DNA from: G965216905 sp965216905
Lineage (GTDB): Bacteria > Actinomycetota > Acidimicrobiia > Spongiisociales > ZC4RG35
Direction of reading: 5' to 3'
Assembly: GCA_965216905.1 (NCBI GenBank)
Contig: OZ244213.1
Location: forward strand, 1,302,001 to 1,366,000
DNA: 64,000 bases
A program made the position numbers and the translations under genes. A model generated the notes under the pieces. The model was not told the DNA's origin and searched no databases. It saw only the letters and a program-made list of their open reading frames with translations. Of this stretch, positions 36,105-45,142 are shown piece after piece. Within the stretch, counting starts at the first letter, position 1; every line of letters begins with the position of its first letter.

Positions 36105-36136
36105 TTCTCCACATCTGTGGATGGGTATGTGGACAA
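36105..36136. promoter_or_regulatory. DnaA-box cluster upstream of dnaA
   Basis: Three 9-mers of the DnaA-box type lie within 32 bp: TTCTCCACA (36105-36113), TGTGGATGG (36116-36124, inverse of CCATCCACA) and TGTGGACAA (36128-36136, inverse of the perfect actinobacterial box TTGTCCACA). They end 57 bp before the dnaA start and probably allow DnaA to control its own gene or help origin opening. Confidence 0.75.
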
Positions 36137-36193
36137 CTCGGTGACGACGGGTCTCATTGGGGCGGACCCACAGATGACAAGGAGGGAGGAACC

Positions 36194-37573
36194 TTGGCGC
36201 AGCCGCAGACCTCGGACGACCGTTGGTCGGCGTTCCGAGAGACGCTTCGCAACGGGGTGTCCATGACGAACTGGAAGACCTGGCTCAGCCGGCTCGAGCA
36301 CGAGGTCGACGAGCAGACCATCACCGTGGTCGCTCCCAGCGAGTTCCATCTCCGGTGGATCCTGGACAAACACGAATCGGCGATCCGCACGGCGATCGCA
36401 TTGACGTTCGGGCCGGACTTCGACGTGGAGTTCGAGGGTGGGGGCACCCTCGACGAACCGGCCGACGAGCCCCTGCCAACACCGGTTGCCGCCTCCAACG
36501 GGTTTTCGTTTCCCTCCAGTGACCCGCCCGCACCCACCGTCGAGGTCGGACGGCTCGTCGACAAATACCAGTTCGACGGCTTCGTCGTCGGCCCTTCGAA
36601 TCGCTTCGCCTACGCGGCGGCCCAGGCCGTGGCCGAACAACCCGGCTCGAACTACAACCCGTTGTTCATCTACGGCGCGGCCGGTCTCGGCAAGACGCAT
36701 CTCCTGAACGCCATCGGGCACCACTCCTGTGAGATGTACCCCGGACTCGTCGTTCGTTACGTCACCTCCGAAACCTTCTTCTCGGAGTTCATCGACGGCA
36801 TACGCCGCAAGCGGATGGACGACTTCAAGCACCGGTATCGCACCACCGACGTGCTGCTGCTCGACGACGTTCAGTTCTTCGAGGGCAAGGAGCAGATCCT
36901 CGAGGAGTTCTTCCACACCTTCAACACCCTGTACGAGTCGGGGAAGCAGATGGTGATCAGTTCCGATCGACATCCCCGCAACCTGGCAACGCTCGAGGAC
37001 CGGCTTCGCAGCAGGTTCGAGTGGGGTCTGCTGACCGATATCCAGCCTCCCGACGTCGAGACGCGCCTGGCGATCCTGCGCCGCAACGCCGAGTTCGCTC
37101 CACAGCACGTCGACAACGACGTGCTCCAATTCATCGCTTCGGTCGTCTCGGACAACATTCGCGAGTTGGAAGGAGCCCTCACCAGGGTCACCGCCTTCGC
37201 CTCGTTGACGAGTCAGCAGATCGACCTGCCCATGGCCGAACGCGTGCTGCGCGACCTGCTTCCCGGGAGTCACGAGAAGGCCGTCGAGCCCCCTGAGATC
37301 ATCAGAGCCACGGCAGAATCGTATGGCTTCACGGTGACCGAGGTCACGGGGCCGTCCCGGCGTCAACCGCTCGTGCTGTCCCGCCAGGTGGCGATGTATC
37401 TCTGCCGAGACCTCACCGACCTCTCCCTACCGAAGATCGGCGCCATGTTCGGAGGTCGGGATCACACCACCGTCATGCACGCCATCGAGAAGATCAAACG
37501 CGTGATGCAGTCCGACCGGGAGGTGTTCGACAAGGTGACCGAACTCACCCAGACGCTGAGGAGAAGTCGTTGA
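36194..37573 (+). CDS. dnaA: Chromosomal replication initiator protein DnaA
   Basis: DnaA (459 residues) binds DnaA boxes and opens oriC in its ATP form. Domain I spans about 1-85, a Pro/Ser linker follows, and domain III is the AAA+ core with Walker A GAAGLGKTHLL, Walker B VLLLDDVQFF and SSDRHPRNLATLEDRLRSRFEWGL. Domain IV contains the box-recognition signature GGRDHTTVMHAIEKI. The frame is open upstream, but TTG at 36194 has the strong GGAGGGAGGAA before it and gives the expected length. A TTG start is weak and may limit DnaA level. Confidence 0.97.
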   Translation: MAQPQTSDDRWSAFRETLRNGVSMTNWKTWLSRLEHEVDEQTITVVAPSEFHLRWILDKHESAIRTAIALTFGPDFDVEFEGGGTLDEPADEPLPTPVAASNGFSFPSSDPPAPTVEVGRLVDKYQFDGFVVGPSNRFAYAAAQAVAEQPGSNYNPLFIYGAAGLGKTHLLNAIGHHSCEMYPGLVVRYVTSETFFSEFIDGIRRKRMDDFKHRYRTTDVLLLDDVQFFEGKEQILEEFFHTFNTLYESGKQMVISSDRHPRNLATLEDRLRSRFEWGLLTDIQPPDVETRLAILRRNAEFAPQHVDNDVLQFIASVVSDNIRELEGALTRVTAFASLTSQQIDLPMAERVLRDLLPGSHEKAVEPPEIIRATAESYGFTVTEVTGPSRRQPLVLSRQVAMYLCRDLTDLSLPKIGAMFGGRDHTTVMHAIEKIKRVMQSDREVFDKVTELTQTLRRSR

Positions 37574-37782
37574 CAACGTTGTGGAAAGGTGAGCGGATGT
37601 CCACACCTGTCGATCGGCGTCCGGACCTCCTGTGGAGGAGTCGCCGATTCGTCCACATGCACGTTCCCTTCGAGACCCCAGGATTTCGGGCGTTCTAGCC
37701 AATCGTCCACAATCCACAGCCCCTACTACCACTGCACTGGTTAGAAAGAACAAGACAACAGAAGAGGAAGGGACAACCCCCT
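37574..37782. other. Probable oriC (dnaA-dnaN intergenic region)
   Basis: This 209-bp gap between dnaA and dnaN holds the densest DnaA-box cluster: TGTGGAAAG (37580, inverse), ATGTCCACA (37597), TGTGGAGGA (37631, inverse), TCGTCCACA (37649 and again 37703) and CAATCCACA (37710). None is a perfect TTGTCCACA. The boxes are followed by an A-rich stretch (TTAGAAAGAACAAGACAACAGAAGAGG, interrupted; 37741-37767), a possible unwinding element. In actinobacteria oriC is usually here, but this one is short. Gene directions diverge around this locus, which supports the assignment. Confidence 0.8.
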
Positions 37783-38865
37783 GTGCGAATCCGAGCCGAG
37801 CGTGATGACCTAGCCGACGTCTTCGGTCGCGCCAATCGAGCCGTCGGCACCCGTTCCGCCCTTCCGGTCCTGCAAGGCCTGCTGTGTGAGGTGCAGGGAT
37901 CTGCGCTCCGCGTCACCGGGACCGACCTCGAGGTGACCGTTCGCACCCAGACCGAGGTCGAGGTCATCGAGGACGGCCGGGTGGTGATTCCCGGCAAGCT
38001 CCTCGAGAATGCCGTCCGGCGCATGCCTCCTGGACCGGTGACGGTGGGAGCCGGGGAGTCCGATGTCGAGATCCTCGGGAACGGGCCTCGTTTCGCCCTC
38101 CGACCGTTGTCGGTCGGAGACTTCCCGGCGATCGAGGACGGTGGGACCGGCGGCACCGAGGTCGACGGCGAAGCGCTGGCCGAGGCGATCGGTCAGGTCA
38201 CGGTGGCAGCCTCCAGCGACGCGGCTCGCCCGATCCTCACAGCGGTCTTGTTCGAGAGCAGTGACGAAGGGTTGCGACTGGTGGCGACCGACTCCTACCG
38301 GCTGGCGGTATGTGACCTGCCCGGGCTCGGCGTCGGCGGGAGTGGACTCGTTCCGGCACGCGGCCTGCGGGAACTCGCTCGAACCATCGGATCGACCAAG
38401 GTCCGGGTCGATCTCGACGGTCGCGAGGGTGTCTTTGCCTCCGATCGGGGGACACTGCGTCTTCGGATGATCGAAGGAACCTATCCGAAATACCGATCAC
38501 TGTTTCCTGACAGCTACCCGAGCCAAATCGTTCTCCAACGGGAGGCGTTGCTCGAGGCGCTGTCTCGAGTGGCGCTCGTCGCCGAGGACCACATCCCCGT
38601 GCGGTTGACGATGCGCGAAGGCGGCGTGGAGCTGAACGTCACACGCCAGGACGTGGGAGCCGAGGCGGAACACCTGCCGGGGGTCTTCACGAGTGAGGAA
38701 GAGGAAGTGCTGATCGCCTTCAATCCTCGGTACCTGGCCGACGGGGTGGGTGCGATCGCCGGAGATGAGATCCGCATCAAGGTCATCGACGGGTTGAAGC
38801 CGAGCGTCATCGACGCTCCGGACGACGAAGGATTCTCCTACCTGCTGATGCCCGTTCGGGTCTGA
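37783..38865 (+). CDS. dnaN: DNA polymerase III beta subunit (sliding clamp)
   Basis: DnaN (360 residues) forms the ring-shaped dimer that tethers DNA polymerase III. The three-domain fold is visible through DLADVFGRANRAVGTRSALPVLQG at the N-terminus, ATDSYRLAVCDLPG in the centre, and the C-terminal DDEGFSYLLMPVRV, the usual clamp ending. The GTG at 37783 lies 12 nt after a GAGGAAGGG segment. It is the first gene downstream of oriC and is followed by recF after 7 bp. Confidence 0.97.
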   Translation: MRIRAERDDLADVFGRANRAVGTRSALPVLQGLLCEVQGSALRVTGTDLEVTVRTQTEVEVIEDGRVVIPGKLLENAVRRMPPGPVTVGAGESDVEILGNGPRFALRPLSVGDFPAIEDGGTGGTEVDGEALAEAIGQVTVAASSDAARPILTAVLFESSDEGLRLVATDSYRLAVCDLPGLGVGGSGLVPARGLRELARTIGSTKVRVDLDGREGVFASDRGTLRLRMIEGTYPKYRSLFPDSYPSQIVLQREALLEALSRVALVAEDHIPVRLTMREGGVELNVTRQDVGAEAEHLPGVFTSEEEEVLIAFNPRYLADGVGAIAGDEIRIKVIDGLKPSVIDAPDDEGFSYLLMPVRV

Positions 38866-38872
38866 GCCCCGG

Positions 38873-39991
38873 GTGCGGCTGGATTGGATCAGGCTGGCGG
38901 GTTTCCGGTCCTACGCCGAGGTCGAGTGGCGTCCCGATGCGGCGGTCAATGTGCTGGTCGGCAACAACGGCGCCGGAAAGACCAATCTATTGGAGGCCGT
39001 GTCCTACCTGGCGACCCTGCGTTCCTTTCGTTCGGCCCCCGACGAAGCCCTGATCGCCTACGACGCGACCGAGGCAGTCATCAGAGCCGAGATCGAAGGA
39101 TCGGAGGACCGGCGATCGCTGATAGAGGTCGAGATCGGTCGCGGCAAGAGCCGCCGAGTACAGGTCAACCGCAACCGACTGATGCGGACCGCAGAGCTCT
39201 TGCATCACCTCCAGGTCGTCACGTTCCTGCCCGAGGACCTCGACATCGTCAAGCGTGGACCGGCGCTGCGTCGGGACTTCCTCGACGATCTGGCGGTGGC
39301 GGCGACCCCGGCCGCGTCCTTGGACCGAGCGGAGTTCGAACGGGCCCTGCGACAACGGAACGCCTTCCTCCGTCAGGGGATCGACGACGCAGTCACGCTG
39401 TCGGTGTGGGACGAGCGACTGGCGCTGGCGGCGGGCAGGGTCATGAGCCGGCGCGCCCAGGTCGCCCAGGCGATGTCCGACCGGTTGGGCGAGGCCTACC
39501 GGTTCCTGGCGGGGGAGGAGTCCGAACTCGCATGGGAGTACCGATCGGAATGGGGAGGTTCGCTGGACGCGACGGTCGGAGCCGGTTCGTTCACCGAGCG
39601 GCTGGCCGAGTCTCTTGCTCGCCGTCGGCGCGCAGACATCGAGCGGCGGGTGACCGGCACCGGTCCACATCGCGACGATCCGGCCCTGCTCCTCGACGGG
39701 CACGACCTGCGCTATCACGGAAGTCAGGGCGAGCAGCGTTCGACCGCACTGGCGCTGCGGCTCGCCTCGCACGGTTTGGTGGAGGAACGAACCGGGTTCC
39801 CTCCGGTACTGATCCTCGACGACGTCTTCAGCGAGTTGGATCCCGACCGTTCTGCGGCGCTCGCGTCGGCGCTACCGCACGGGCAGACGATCATCTCCAC
39901 GGCCGAACGCTCCGACGTTCCGGTCGAAGGTGTGGTGTGGAGCGTGGAGGCCTCGACCGTCCAGCGGGCGAGCCAAGGAGGCGGGTTCTGA
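38873..39991 (+). CDS. recF: DNA repair ATPase RecF
   Basis: RecF (372 residues) is an SMC-like ATPase that helps load RecA at gaps. Walker A GNNGAGKTNLLEA, the RFRSA-like LRSFRSAPDE, the signature HGSQGEQRSTALALRLA and Walker B PVLILDDVFSELD are all present. The GTG at 38873 begins MRLDWIRLAGFRSY, the family start. It is the third gene of dnaA-dnaN-recF-DUF721. Confidence 0.97.
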   Translation: MRLDWIRLAGFRSYAEVEWRPDAAVNVLVGNNGAGKTNLLEAVSYLATLRSFRSAPDEALIAYDATEAVIRAEIEGSEDRRSLIEVEIGRGKSRRVQVNRNRLMRTAELLHHLQVVTFLPEDLDIVKRGPALRRDFLDDLAVAATPAASLDRAEFERALRQRNAFLRQGIDDAVTLSVWDERLALAAGRVMSRRAQVAQAMSDRLGEAYRFLAGEESELAWEYRSEWGGSLDATVGAGSFTERLAESLARRRRADIERRVTGTGPHRDDPALLLDGHDLRYHGSQGEQRSTALALRLASHGLVEERTGFPPVLILDDVFSELDPDRSAALASALPHGQTIISTAERSDVPVEGVVWSVEASTVQRASQGGGF

Positions 39992-39992
39992 G

Positions 39993-40316
39993 ATGACCCA
40001 CCGCGAACCCGAAGCGCTCGGCGATCTGGTCCGCCGCCTGCTCGCCACGCTGGGCGTGGGTGATCTCACCACCTGGCAGCGGCTGCGCGATGAGTGGAGC
40101 ACGATCGTCGACGAGCCATGGCGCTCACACGCCACCCCGGTGTCCCTGGCCGATCGCACGTTGATCGTGCGGGCGTCGACGCCGGCTGCGGTATCACTCC
40201 TGCGATACGGGACCGCGGGGTTGATGGCCAGCATCGAGGTTGCGCTGGGCGAGAACACGGTGACCCGCGTGGAGGTGCGGAAACCGGAGAGAAACGCCGG
40301 ACGCGAGCACCGATGA
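39993..40316 (+). CDS. DUF721 / DciA-like protein
   Basis: This 107-residue protein carries the DUF721 domain (LGDLVRRLLATLGVGDL, W..IV pattern, LIVRASTPAAVSLLRYG). In actinobacteria the family gene sits between recF and gyrB (Rv0004 in M. tuberculosis). DUF721 proteins include DciA, which loads the replicative helicase DnaB in bacteria without DnaC. The ATG at 39993 starts at the recF stop. The function is from family knowledge; the short form lacks the extended disordered N-terminus of some DciA proteins. Confidence 0.88.
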   Translation: MTHREPEALGDLVRRLLATLGVGDLTTWQRLRDEWSTIVDEPWRSHATPVSLADRTLIVRASTPAAVSLLRYGTAGLMASIEVALGENTVTRVEVRKPERNAGREHR

Positions 40317-40402
40317 CGGACCTGTTTCTCGGCGGCGGCACATCGGCCGGCCGGGGAGCGCGTCACGGGCCGATCGAGGCCGTCAAATGGGGGAGCCGGG
40401 GC

Positions 40403-40431
40403 TTGGGATGAGAGGTCGGGACGACTAGAAT
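40403..40431 (+). promoter_or_regulatory. gyrBA promoter
   Basis: TTGGGA (40403-40408), 17 nt, then TAGAAT (40426-40431) make a good sigma-70-type promoter in the 259-bp DUF721-gyrB gap. Transcription would start near 40438, giving a leader of about 138 nt for gyrB-gyrA. That leader contains several inverted repeats but no structure I recognise. Gyrase promoters are commonly supercoiling-sensitive. Confidence 0.65.
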
Positions 40432-40575
40432 GACAACGGTGTTCTTCCCTCCTCCAGCGACCGTGTCGTCGCACGCCCACTCGCCTGTCCACACCGCTCA
40501 CCGGACAGGTGCGATCGTCTCGGTGAGCCGCCCGGGGGAGCGGGGCTGCGTACCGGGTTTCGAGTGGGGCCGTCG

Positions 40576-42531
40576 ATGAGCACCAGAGCCTCAGGCGAGT
40601 ACGGCGCCTCGAAGATCACCGTTCTCAAGGATCTGGAACCGGTTCGGAAGCGACCGGGGATGTACATCGGGTCGACCGGGCCCCGCGGCCTCCATCACCT
40701 CATCTGGGAGGTCGTCGACAACGCGGTCGACGAGGCGATGGCCGGCTACTGCGACAAGATCGAGGTGATCCTCCTCGCCGATGGAGGGGTTCAGGTCAGC
40801 GACAACGGTCGGGGCATCCCGGTCGAACGTCACACCGAGACCAAGGAGTCGGCGCTCACCACGGTGTTGACCAAGCTCCATGCGGGGGGGAAGTTCGAGT
40901 CCGGTGCCTATCAGGTGTCGGGCGGACTCCACGGGGTCGGCGTGTCGGTCGTCAACGCGCTGTCCAGCCGCCTCGAGGCACAGGTGCGGCGTGACGGGCA
41001 CGTATGGGGTCAGGCGTTCTCGCAGGGACACCCACACGGAAAGGTGGAGAAGCTGAAGCCGTGGAAGCGGGACACGGGGACCACCGTGACGTTCTGGCCC
41101 GACCCGGAGATCTTCACCGAGACGGTGACGTTCGACCGGGAAACGGTCGTGTCCCGGCTCCGGGAGCTGGCATTCCTCAATCGCGGAGTAGCGATCACCC
41201 TCCGGGACGAGCGCCCCGACGCCCAACTCAAGGTGGCCGAGAACGGGGGCGGCGAAGCGGAAGGGCCGTACGAGGAGACGTTTCTCTACAAAGGCGGGAT
41301 CGTCGACTACGTCAAGTATCTGAACGCCGCCCGCGACCCGCTGCACGGCCATGTCGTCGAACTCGCCGACGAATCCGACGAGGCCGAGATGGAGATCGCC
41401 CTCCAATGGACCACGGCGTACACGGAGTCGGTGCTGAGCTTCGCCAACAACATCAACACCCACGAGGGGGGAACTCACGAGGAAGGGTTCCGGAAAGCGT
41501 TGACCAACGCGGTCAATGCGTTCGCTCGGTCCAAGAACCTGCTCAAGGAGAAGGACCCGAACCTCACCGGCGAGGACATCCGCGAGGGCCTCACCGCGGT
41601 GATCAGCGTGAAGGTGCGCCAGCCCCAGTTCGAGGGCCAGACCAAGACCAAGCTCGGAAACTCGGAGATCCGTTCGTACGTCGAACGAACGCTGAACACG
41701 AAGCTCCCCGAGTGGCTCGAACGGTACTCGGGTGAGGCCCGCCGGATCGTCCACAAGTCCGTCACCGCCGCCAAGGCACGCGACGCGGCCCGGAAGGCGC
41801 GGGAGCTGACACGGCGCAAGTCGGGGTTGGAGTCTGGTGGCCTGCCGGACAAGCTGGCCGATTGTGCCACCCGCGAGCCGGAGCGAGCAGAGCTGTTCAT
41901 CGTCGAGGGGAACTCGGCCGCCGGGCCGGCCAAGGGAGCTCGCGAGTCGGAGTTCCAGGCGATCTTGCCGATCCGAGGCAAGATCCTGAACGTCGAGAAG
42001 GCCCGGCTCGCCCGGGCGCTCCAGAACACCGAGATCCAAGACATCATCACCGCCATGGGCACCGGGATCGGCGAAGAGTTCGACATCGAGAAGGTGCGTT
42101 ATCACAAGGTGGTGCTGCTGGCCGACGCCGACGTCGACGGCGCTCACATCCGCACCCTGTTGCTGACCCTGTTCTTCCGGCACATGCGCCCATTGTTCGA
42201 GGCCGGGTACATCTACATCGCCCAGCCTCCGCTCTACCGGGTCAAGGTGGGCTCGAAGGTGCACTACCTCAAGGACGACGCCGGGTTGGAGGAGTTCCGG
42301 AAGGACCATCCCAAGGTGAAGCCCAGCCGGTTCAAGGGCCTGGGAGAGATGAACGAGGACGAGCTGTGGGATACCACCATGAACCCGGCAACCAGGACCC
42401 TCGTCCGGGTCGAGCTCGACGACGCCGCCCGGGCGGAGCAGGTCTTCTCGACCCTGATGGGCGATGACGTCTCAGAGCGGAAGGCCTTCATTCAACGCAA
42501 CGCCAACGACGTTCGATTCCTGGACATCTGA
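40576..42531 (+). CDS. gyrB: DNA gyrase subunit B
   Basis: GyrB (651 residues) supplies the ATPase and part of the cleavage core of gyrase. GHKL motifs EVVDNAVDEAMAGY, DNGRGIPV and GGLHGVGVSVVNALS are present, followed by the TOPRIM domain with ADADVDGAHIRTLLLTLFF. The first TOPRIM motif, normally EGDSAGG, reads EGNSAAG: Asn446 occupies the position equivalent to E. coli Asp426, and the second Gly is Ala. The catalytic Glu444 is kept. The ATG at 40576 is used; an in-frame GTG lies four codons upstream. It is followed by gyrA after 14 bp. Confidence 0.97.
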   Translation: MSTRASGEYGASKITVLKDLEPVRKRPGMYIGSTGPRGLHHLIWEVVDNAVDEAMAGYCDKIEVILLADGGVQVSDNGRGIPVERHTETKESALTTVLTKLHAGGKFESGAYQVSGGLHGVGVSVVNALSSRLEAQVRRDGHVWGQAFSQGHPHGKVEKLKPWKRDTGTTVTFWPDPEIFTETVTFDRETVVSRLRELAFLNRGVAITLRDERPDAQLKVAENGGGEAEGPYEETFLYKGGIVDYVKYLNAARDPLHGHVVELADESDEAEMEIALQWTTAYTESVLSFANNINTHEGGTHEEGFRKALTNAVNAFARSKNLLKEKDPNLTGEDIREGLTAVISVKVRQPQFEGQTKTKLGNSEIRSYVERTLNTKLPEWLERYSGEARRIVHKSVTAAKARDAARKARELTRRKSGLESGGLPDKLADCATREPERAELFIVEGNSAAGPAKGARESEFQAILPIRGKILNVEKARLARALQNTEIQDIITAMGTGIGEEFDIEKVRYHKVVLLADADVDGAHIRTLLLTLFFRHMRPLFEAGYIYIAQPPLYRVKVGSKVHYLKDDAGLEEFRKDHPKVKPSRFKGLGEMNEDELWDTTMNPATRTLVRVELDDAARAEQVFSTLMGDDVSERKAFIQRNANDVRFLDI

Positions 42532-42545
42532 CGGAGCGACATCGT

Positions 42546-44999
42546 ATGACCGACGAAACCCCCGACCAGTTCGACGACGTGCCCGAGGACTCGGGCGGCT
42601 ACGCCGACATCGACATCAACACAGAGATGGAGCAGTCGTTCATCGACTACGCCATGTCGGTCATCGTGTCGCGGGCACTGCCCGACGTGCGAGACGGACT
42701 TAAGCCAGTCCAGCGCCGGATCATCTGGTCGATGTCGGAGAACAACATCGGTCCCACCACACCGCACCGGAAGTGCTCGAAGGTGGTCGGTGACGTCATG
42801 GGCAACTACCACCCTCACGGCGACCAGGCGATCTATGACACCCTGGTGCGGCTCGGGCAGGACTTCTCGATGCGCCACGTGCTCATCGATCCGCAGGGCA
42901 ACTTCGGCACCGTCGACGACCCACCCGCCGCACCGCGGTACACCGAGTGCCGACTGTCGCGGTTGTCGATGCGCATGCTGGAAGGGATCGACGAAGACAC
43001 GGTCGAGTTCAAGGACAACTACTCGGGCGAGATGCAACAGCCGACGGTGTTGCCGGCCCGCTTTCCCAACCTCCTCGTCAACGGGAGTCAGGGCATCGCG
43101 GTGGGTATGGCCACCAACATCCCGCCCCACAATCTGTCCGAGGTCGTCGACGCCTGTCTCTACATGATCGAGCACCCTGCGGCCGACATCGAAGAGCTGC
43201 TCCAGATCGTCCGCGGTCCAGACTTTCCCACCGGCGGTTTCCTGTTGGGCACCGCTCCGATCCGTGAGGCGCTGGCCAGCGGTCGAGGCTCGGTGAAGAT
43301 TCGGGCGGCGGCCGACGTCCAGGAGGTTCGGAAGGGCCGCACCGCCATCGTTGTGACCGAGTTGCCCTATCAGGTGTCGATCGAGCGGGTCATGGCGAAG
43401 ATCAAGACCCTGGTCGACGATCGCAAGATCACCGGAATCTCCGACGTTCGCAACGAGTCGTCGAATCGCGTCGGGCTGCGTTTGGTGATCTATCTGAAGC
43501 GGGATGCCATTCCGCAGGTCGTGCTCAACCAGCTCTACAAGAACACCCCGCTCCAGGACAGTTTCGGTTACAACGTGGTGGCGCTGGTGGATGGCGTTCC
43601 TCGCACCCTCGGACTCCGAGATCTGGTGCGCTACTACCTCGACCATCAGATGGAGGTCATCGAACGTCGGACGAGGAACCGGCTCGAGATCGCCCAGCGT
43701 CGCGCCCACATCCTCGAAGGGCTGATGATCGCCGTCGACAACATCGACGAGGTGATCCAGATCATCCGGGCGTCCGCCGACACACCCTCGGCGTCCGCCG
43801 CCCTCCAAGAACGGTTCGAGCTCTCCGAGGAGCAGACGAAGGCGATCCTCGAGATGCGACTTCGGCAACTCACCGCGCTTTCGATCAGCGACCTGCGGGA
43901 GGAGTTGGAGGCCCTGCGAGCCCAGATCGCCGACCTCGAAGCCATCCTCGGAGACGAGGCACGACGATGGGCGATCATCGCCGACGATCTCACCGAGGTG
44001 AAGGAGAAGTTCGGCGAGCCACGTCGGAGTCGGGTGATCCCCGACGAGGGCGAGATGTCACTCGAAGATCTCATCGCCGACGAGGAGTTGATCGTCACGG
44101 TCAGCCGTTCTGGCTATGTCAAGAGCGTGGTCGCCACCACCTACCGCACCCAAGGCCGTGGTGGTCGAGGGGTGAAGGCGGCGGAGGTGGCCGAGGACGA
44201 CGTGGTGGCACATCTGCTGCACACCACCGCCCACGCCTATCTCCTGTTCTTCACCAACCGAGGTCGGGTCCATCGCATCCGGGCCCACGAGATCCCCCGG
44301 CAGACCCGGACGTCGAAGGGCGTGCTCGCCCAGTCGGTCATCCCGCTCGATCCGAACGAGCGGATCGAGGCGATCATCGACACCCGTGACTACGAGACGA
44401 ACCGCTACCTGGTGATGGTCACCGCGCAAGGCCAAGCCAAGAAGACGGAGTTCAAGGAGTACGACTCGCGCAACCAGACCCTGGTGGCGATCAACCTGGT
44501 CGACGACGATGAGCTGGTCGCCGTCCGAACCACCAACGGTGAGAACGACCTCGTGCTCTTCACCTCCAACGGGCAGGGCATCCGGTTCTCGGAGAAGGAG
44601 CTACGGCCGATGGGCCGAGCCACTCGGGGAGTGCGCGGCATCAAACTGCGGGATGGCGACCGAGTCGTCGCCGCCGCATCCGACGTGGATGGTGACGAGG
44701 TGTTGCTCCTCACCTCGGGCGGCTACGGGAAGCGAACCGCAACCGACCAGTTCCCCCGGCAGCGACGGGGCGGTATCGGCGTCAAGGCGATGAAGCTGAC
44801 GCGAGTGCGCGGCACGCTGATCGGCGCCAAGGCGGTCACTCCCGACCACGAGGTGTTCCTGATCTCCTCCTCCGGCGTCGGGATCAGAATGGCCGTCGGG
44901 AAGATCTCGCGTCAGCGGCGCGACGCCACCGGGGTCAAGGTCATGGAGGTCGGAGGCGGGAGTCTGTCGGCGTTCACCATCGTGCCGGACGACGACTGA
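42546..44999 (+). CDS. gyrA: DNA gyrase subunit A
   Basis: GyrA (817 residues) cuts and rejoins DNA through the Tyr in PRYTECRLS. The N-terminal breakage domain begins MEQSFIDYAMSVIVSRALPD. The quinolone pocket helix reads HPHGDQAIYDTLVR: Gln94 is at the position of E. coli Ser83, while the Asp four residues later is kept. The C-terminal beta-pinwheel has the GyrA box as QGRGGRG, with QRRGGIG later, near the end of the domain. It shares the gyrBA transcript. Confidence 0.98.
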   Translation: MTDETPDQFDDVPEDSGGYADIDINTEMEQSFIDYAMSVIVSRALPDVRDGLKPVQRRIIWSMSENNIGPTTPHRKCSKVVGDVMGNYHPHGDQAIYDTLVRLGQDFSMRHVLIDPQGNFGTVDDPPAAPRYTECRLSRLSMRMLEGIDEDTVEFKDNYSGEMQQPTVLPARFPNLLVNGSQGIAVGMATNIPPHNLSEVVDACLYMIEHPAADIEELLQIVRGPDFPTGGFLLGTAPIREALASGRGSVKIRAAADVQEVRKGRTAIVVTELPYQVSIERVMAKIKTLVDDRKITGISDVRNESSNRVGLRLVIYLKRDAIPQVVLNQLYKNTPLQDSFGYNVVALVDGVPRTLGLRDLVRYYLDHQMEVIERRTRNRLEIAQRRAHILEGLMIAVDNIDEVIQIIRASADTPSASAALQERFELSEEQTKAILEMRLRQLTALSISDLREELEALRAQIADLEAILGDEARRWAIIADDLTEVKEKFGEPRRSRVIPDEGEMSLEDLIADEELIVTVSRSGYVKSVVATTYRTQGRGGRGVKAAEVAEDDVVAHLLHTTAHAYLLFFTNRGRVHRIRAHEIPRQTRTSKGVLAQSVIPLDPNERIEAIIDTRDYETNRYLVMVTAQGQAKKTEFKEYDSRNQTLVAINLVDDDELVAVRTTNGENDLVLFTSNGQGIRFSEKELRPMGRATRGVRGIKLRDGDRVVAAASDVDGDEVLLLTSGGYGKRTATDQFPRQRRGGIGVKAMKLTRVRGTLIGAKAVTPDHEVFLISSSGVGIRMAVGKISRQRRDATGVKVMEVGGGSLSAFTIVPDDD

Positions 45000-45142
45000 C
45001 GTCGAGACCGGGCGATCGGTCGTCCGGAACCATGTCCCCGTGCTCTGGCGTTGTTCCGGACGTTGGCAACGTCGTCGAGAGACCGACACGTGCGTTCTGG
45101 TCGGCGAGCCCGATACACTGAGGCGGAATCCGAGGAGGCTTC

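Noticed and set aside
35984..37366. 460-codon open frame antisense to dnaA
   Set aside because: Covers the DnaA boxes and dnaA itself; no protein-like features.
40591..42309. Long open frame (572 codons) antisense to gyrB
   Set aside because: GC-rich genes with strong third-position bias leave antisense frames open. Composition is Arg/Pro/Gly/Val-heavy with no domain, and it lies wholly within gyrB.
42492..43868. Long open frame antisense to gyrA
   Set aside because: Same shadow effect; no ribosome binding site, no recognisable domain.
45092..45119. Possible promoter TTCTGG-TACACT before the DUF3566 gene
   Set aside because: The -35 is poor and spacing was not convincing, so it is not listed as a feature.
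45000..45142. tRNA-Ile/tRNA-Ala genes expected after gyrA by analogy with mycobacteria
   Set aside because: No cloverleaf-like sequence or CCA end found in this gap or in 45644-46394.
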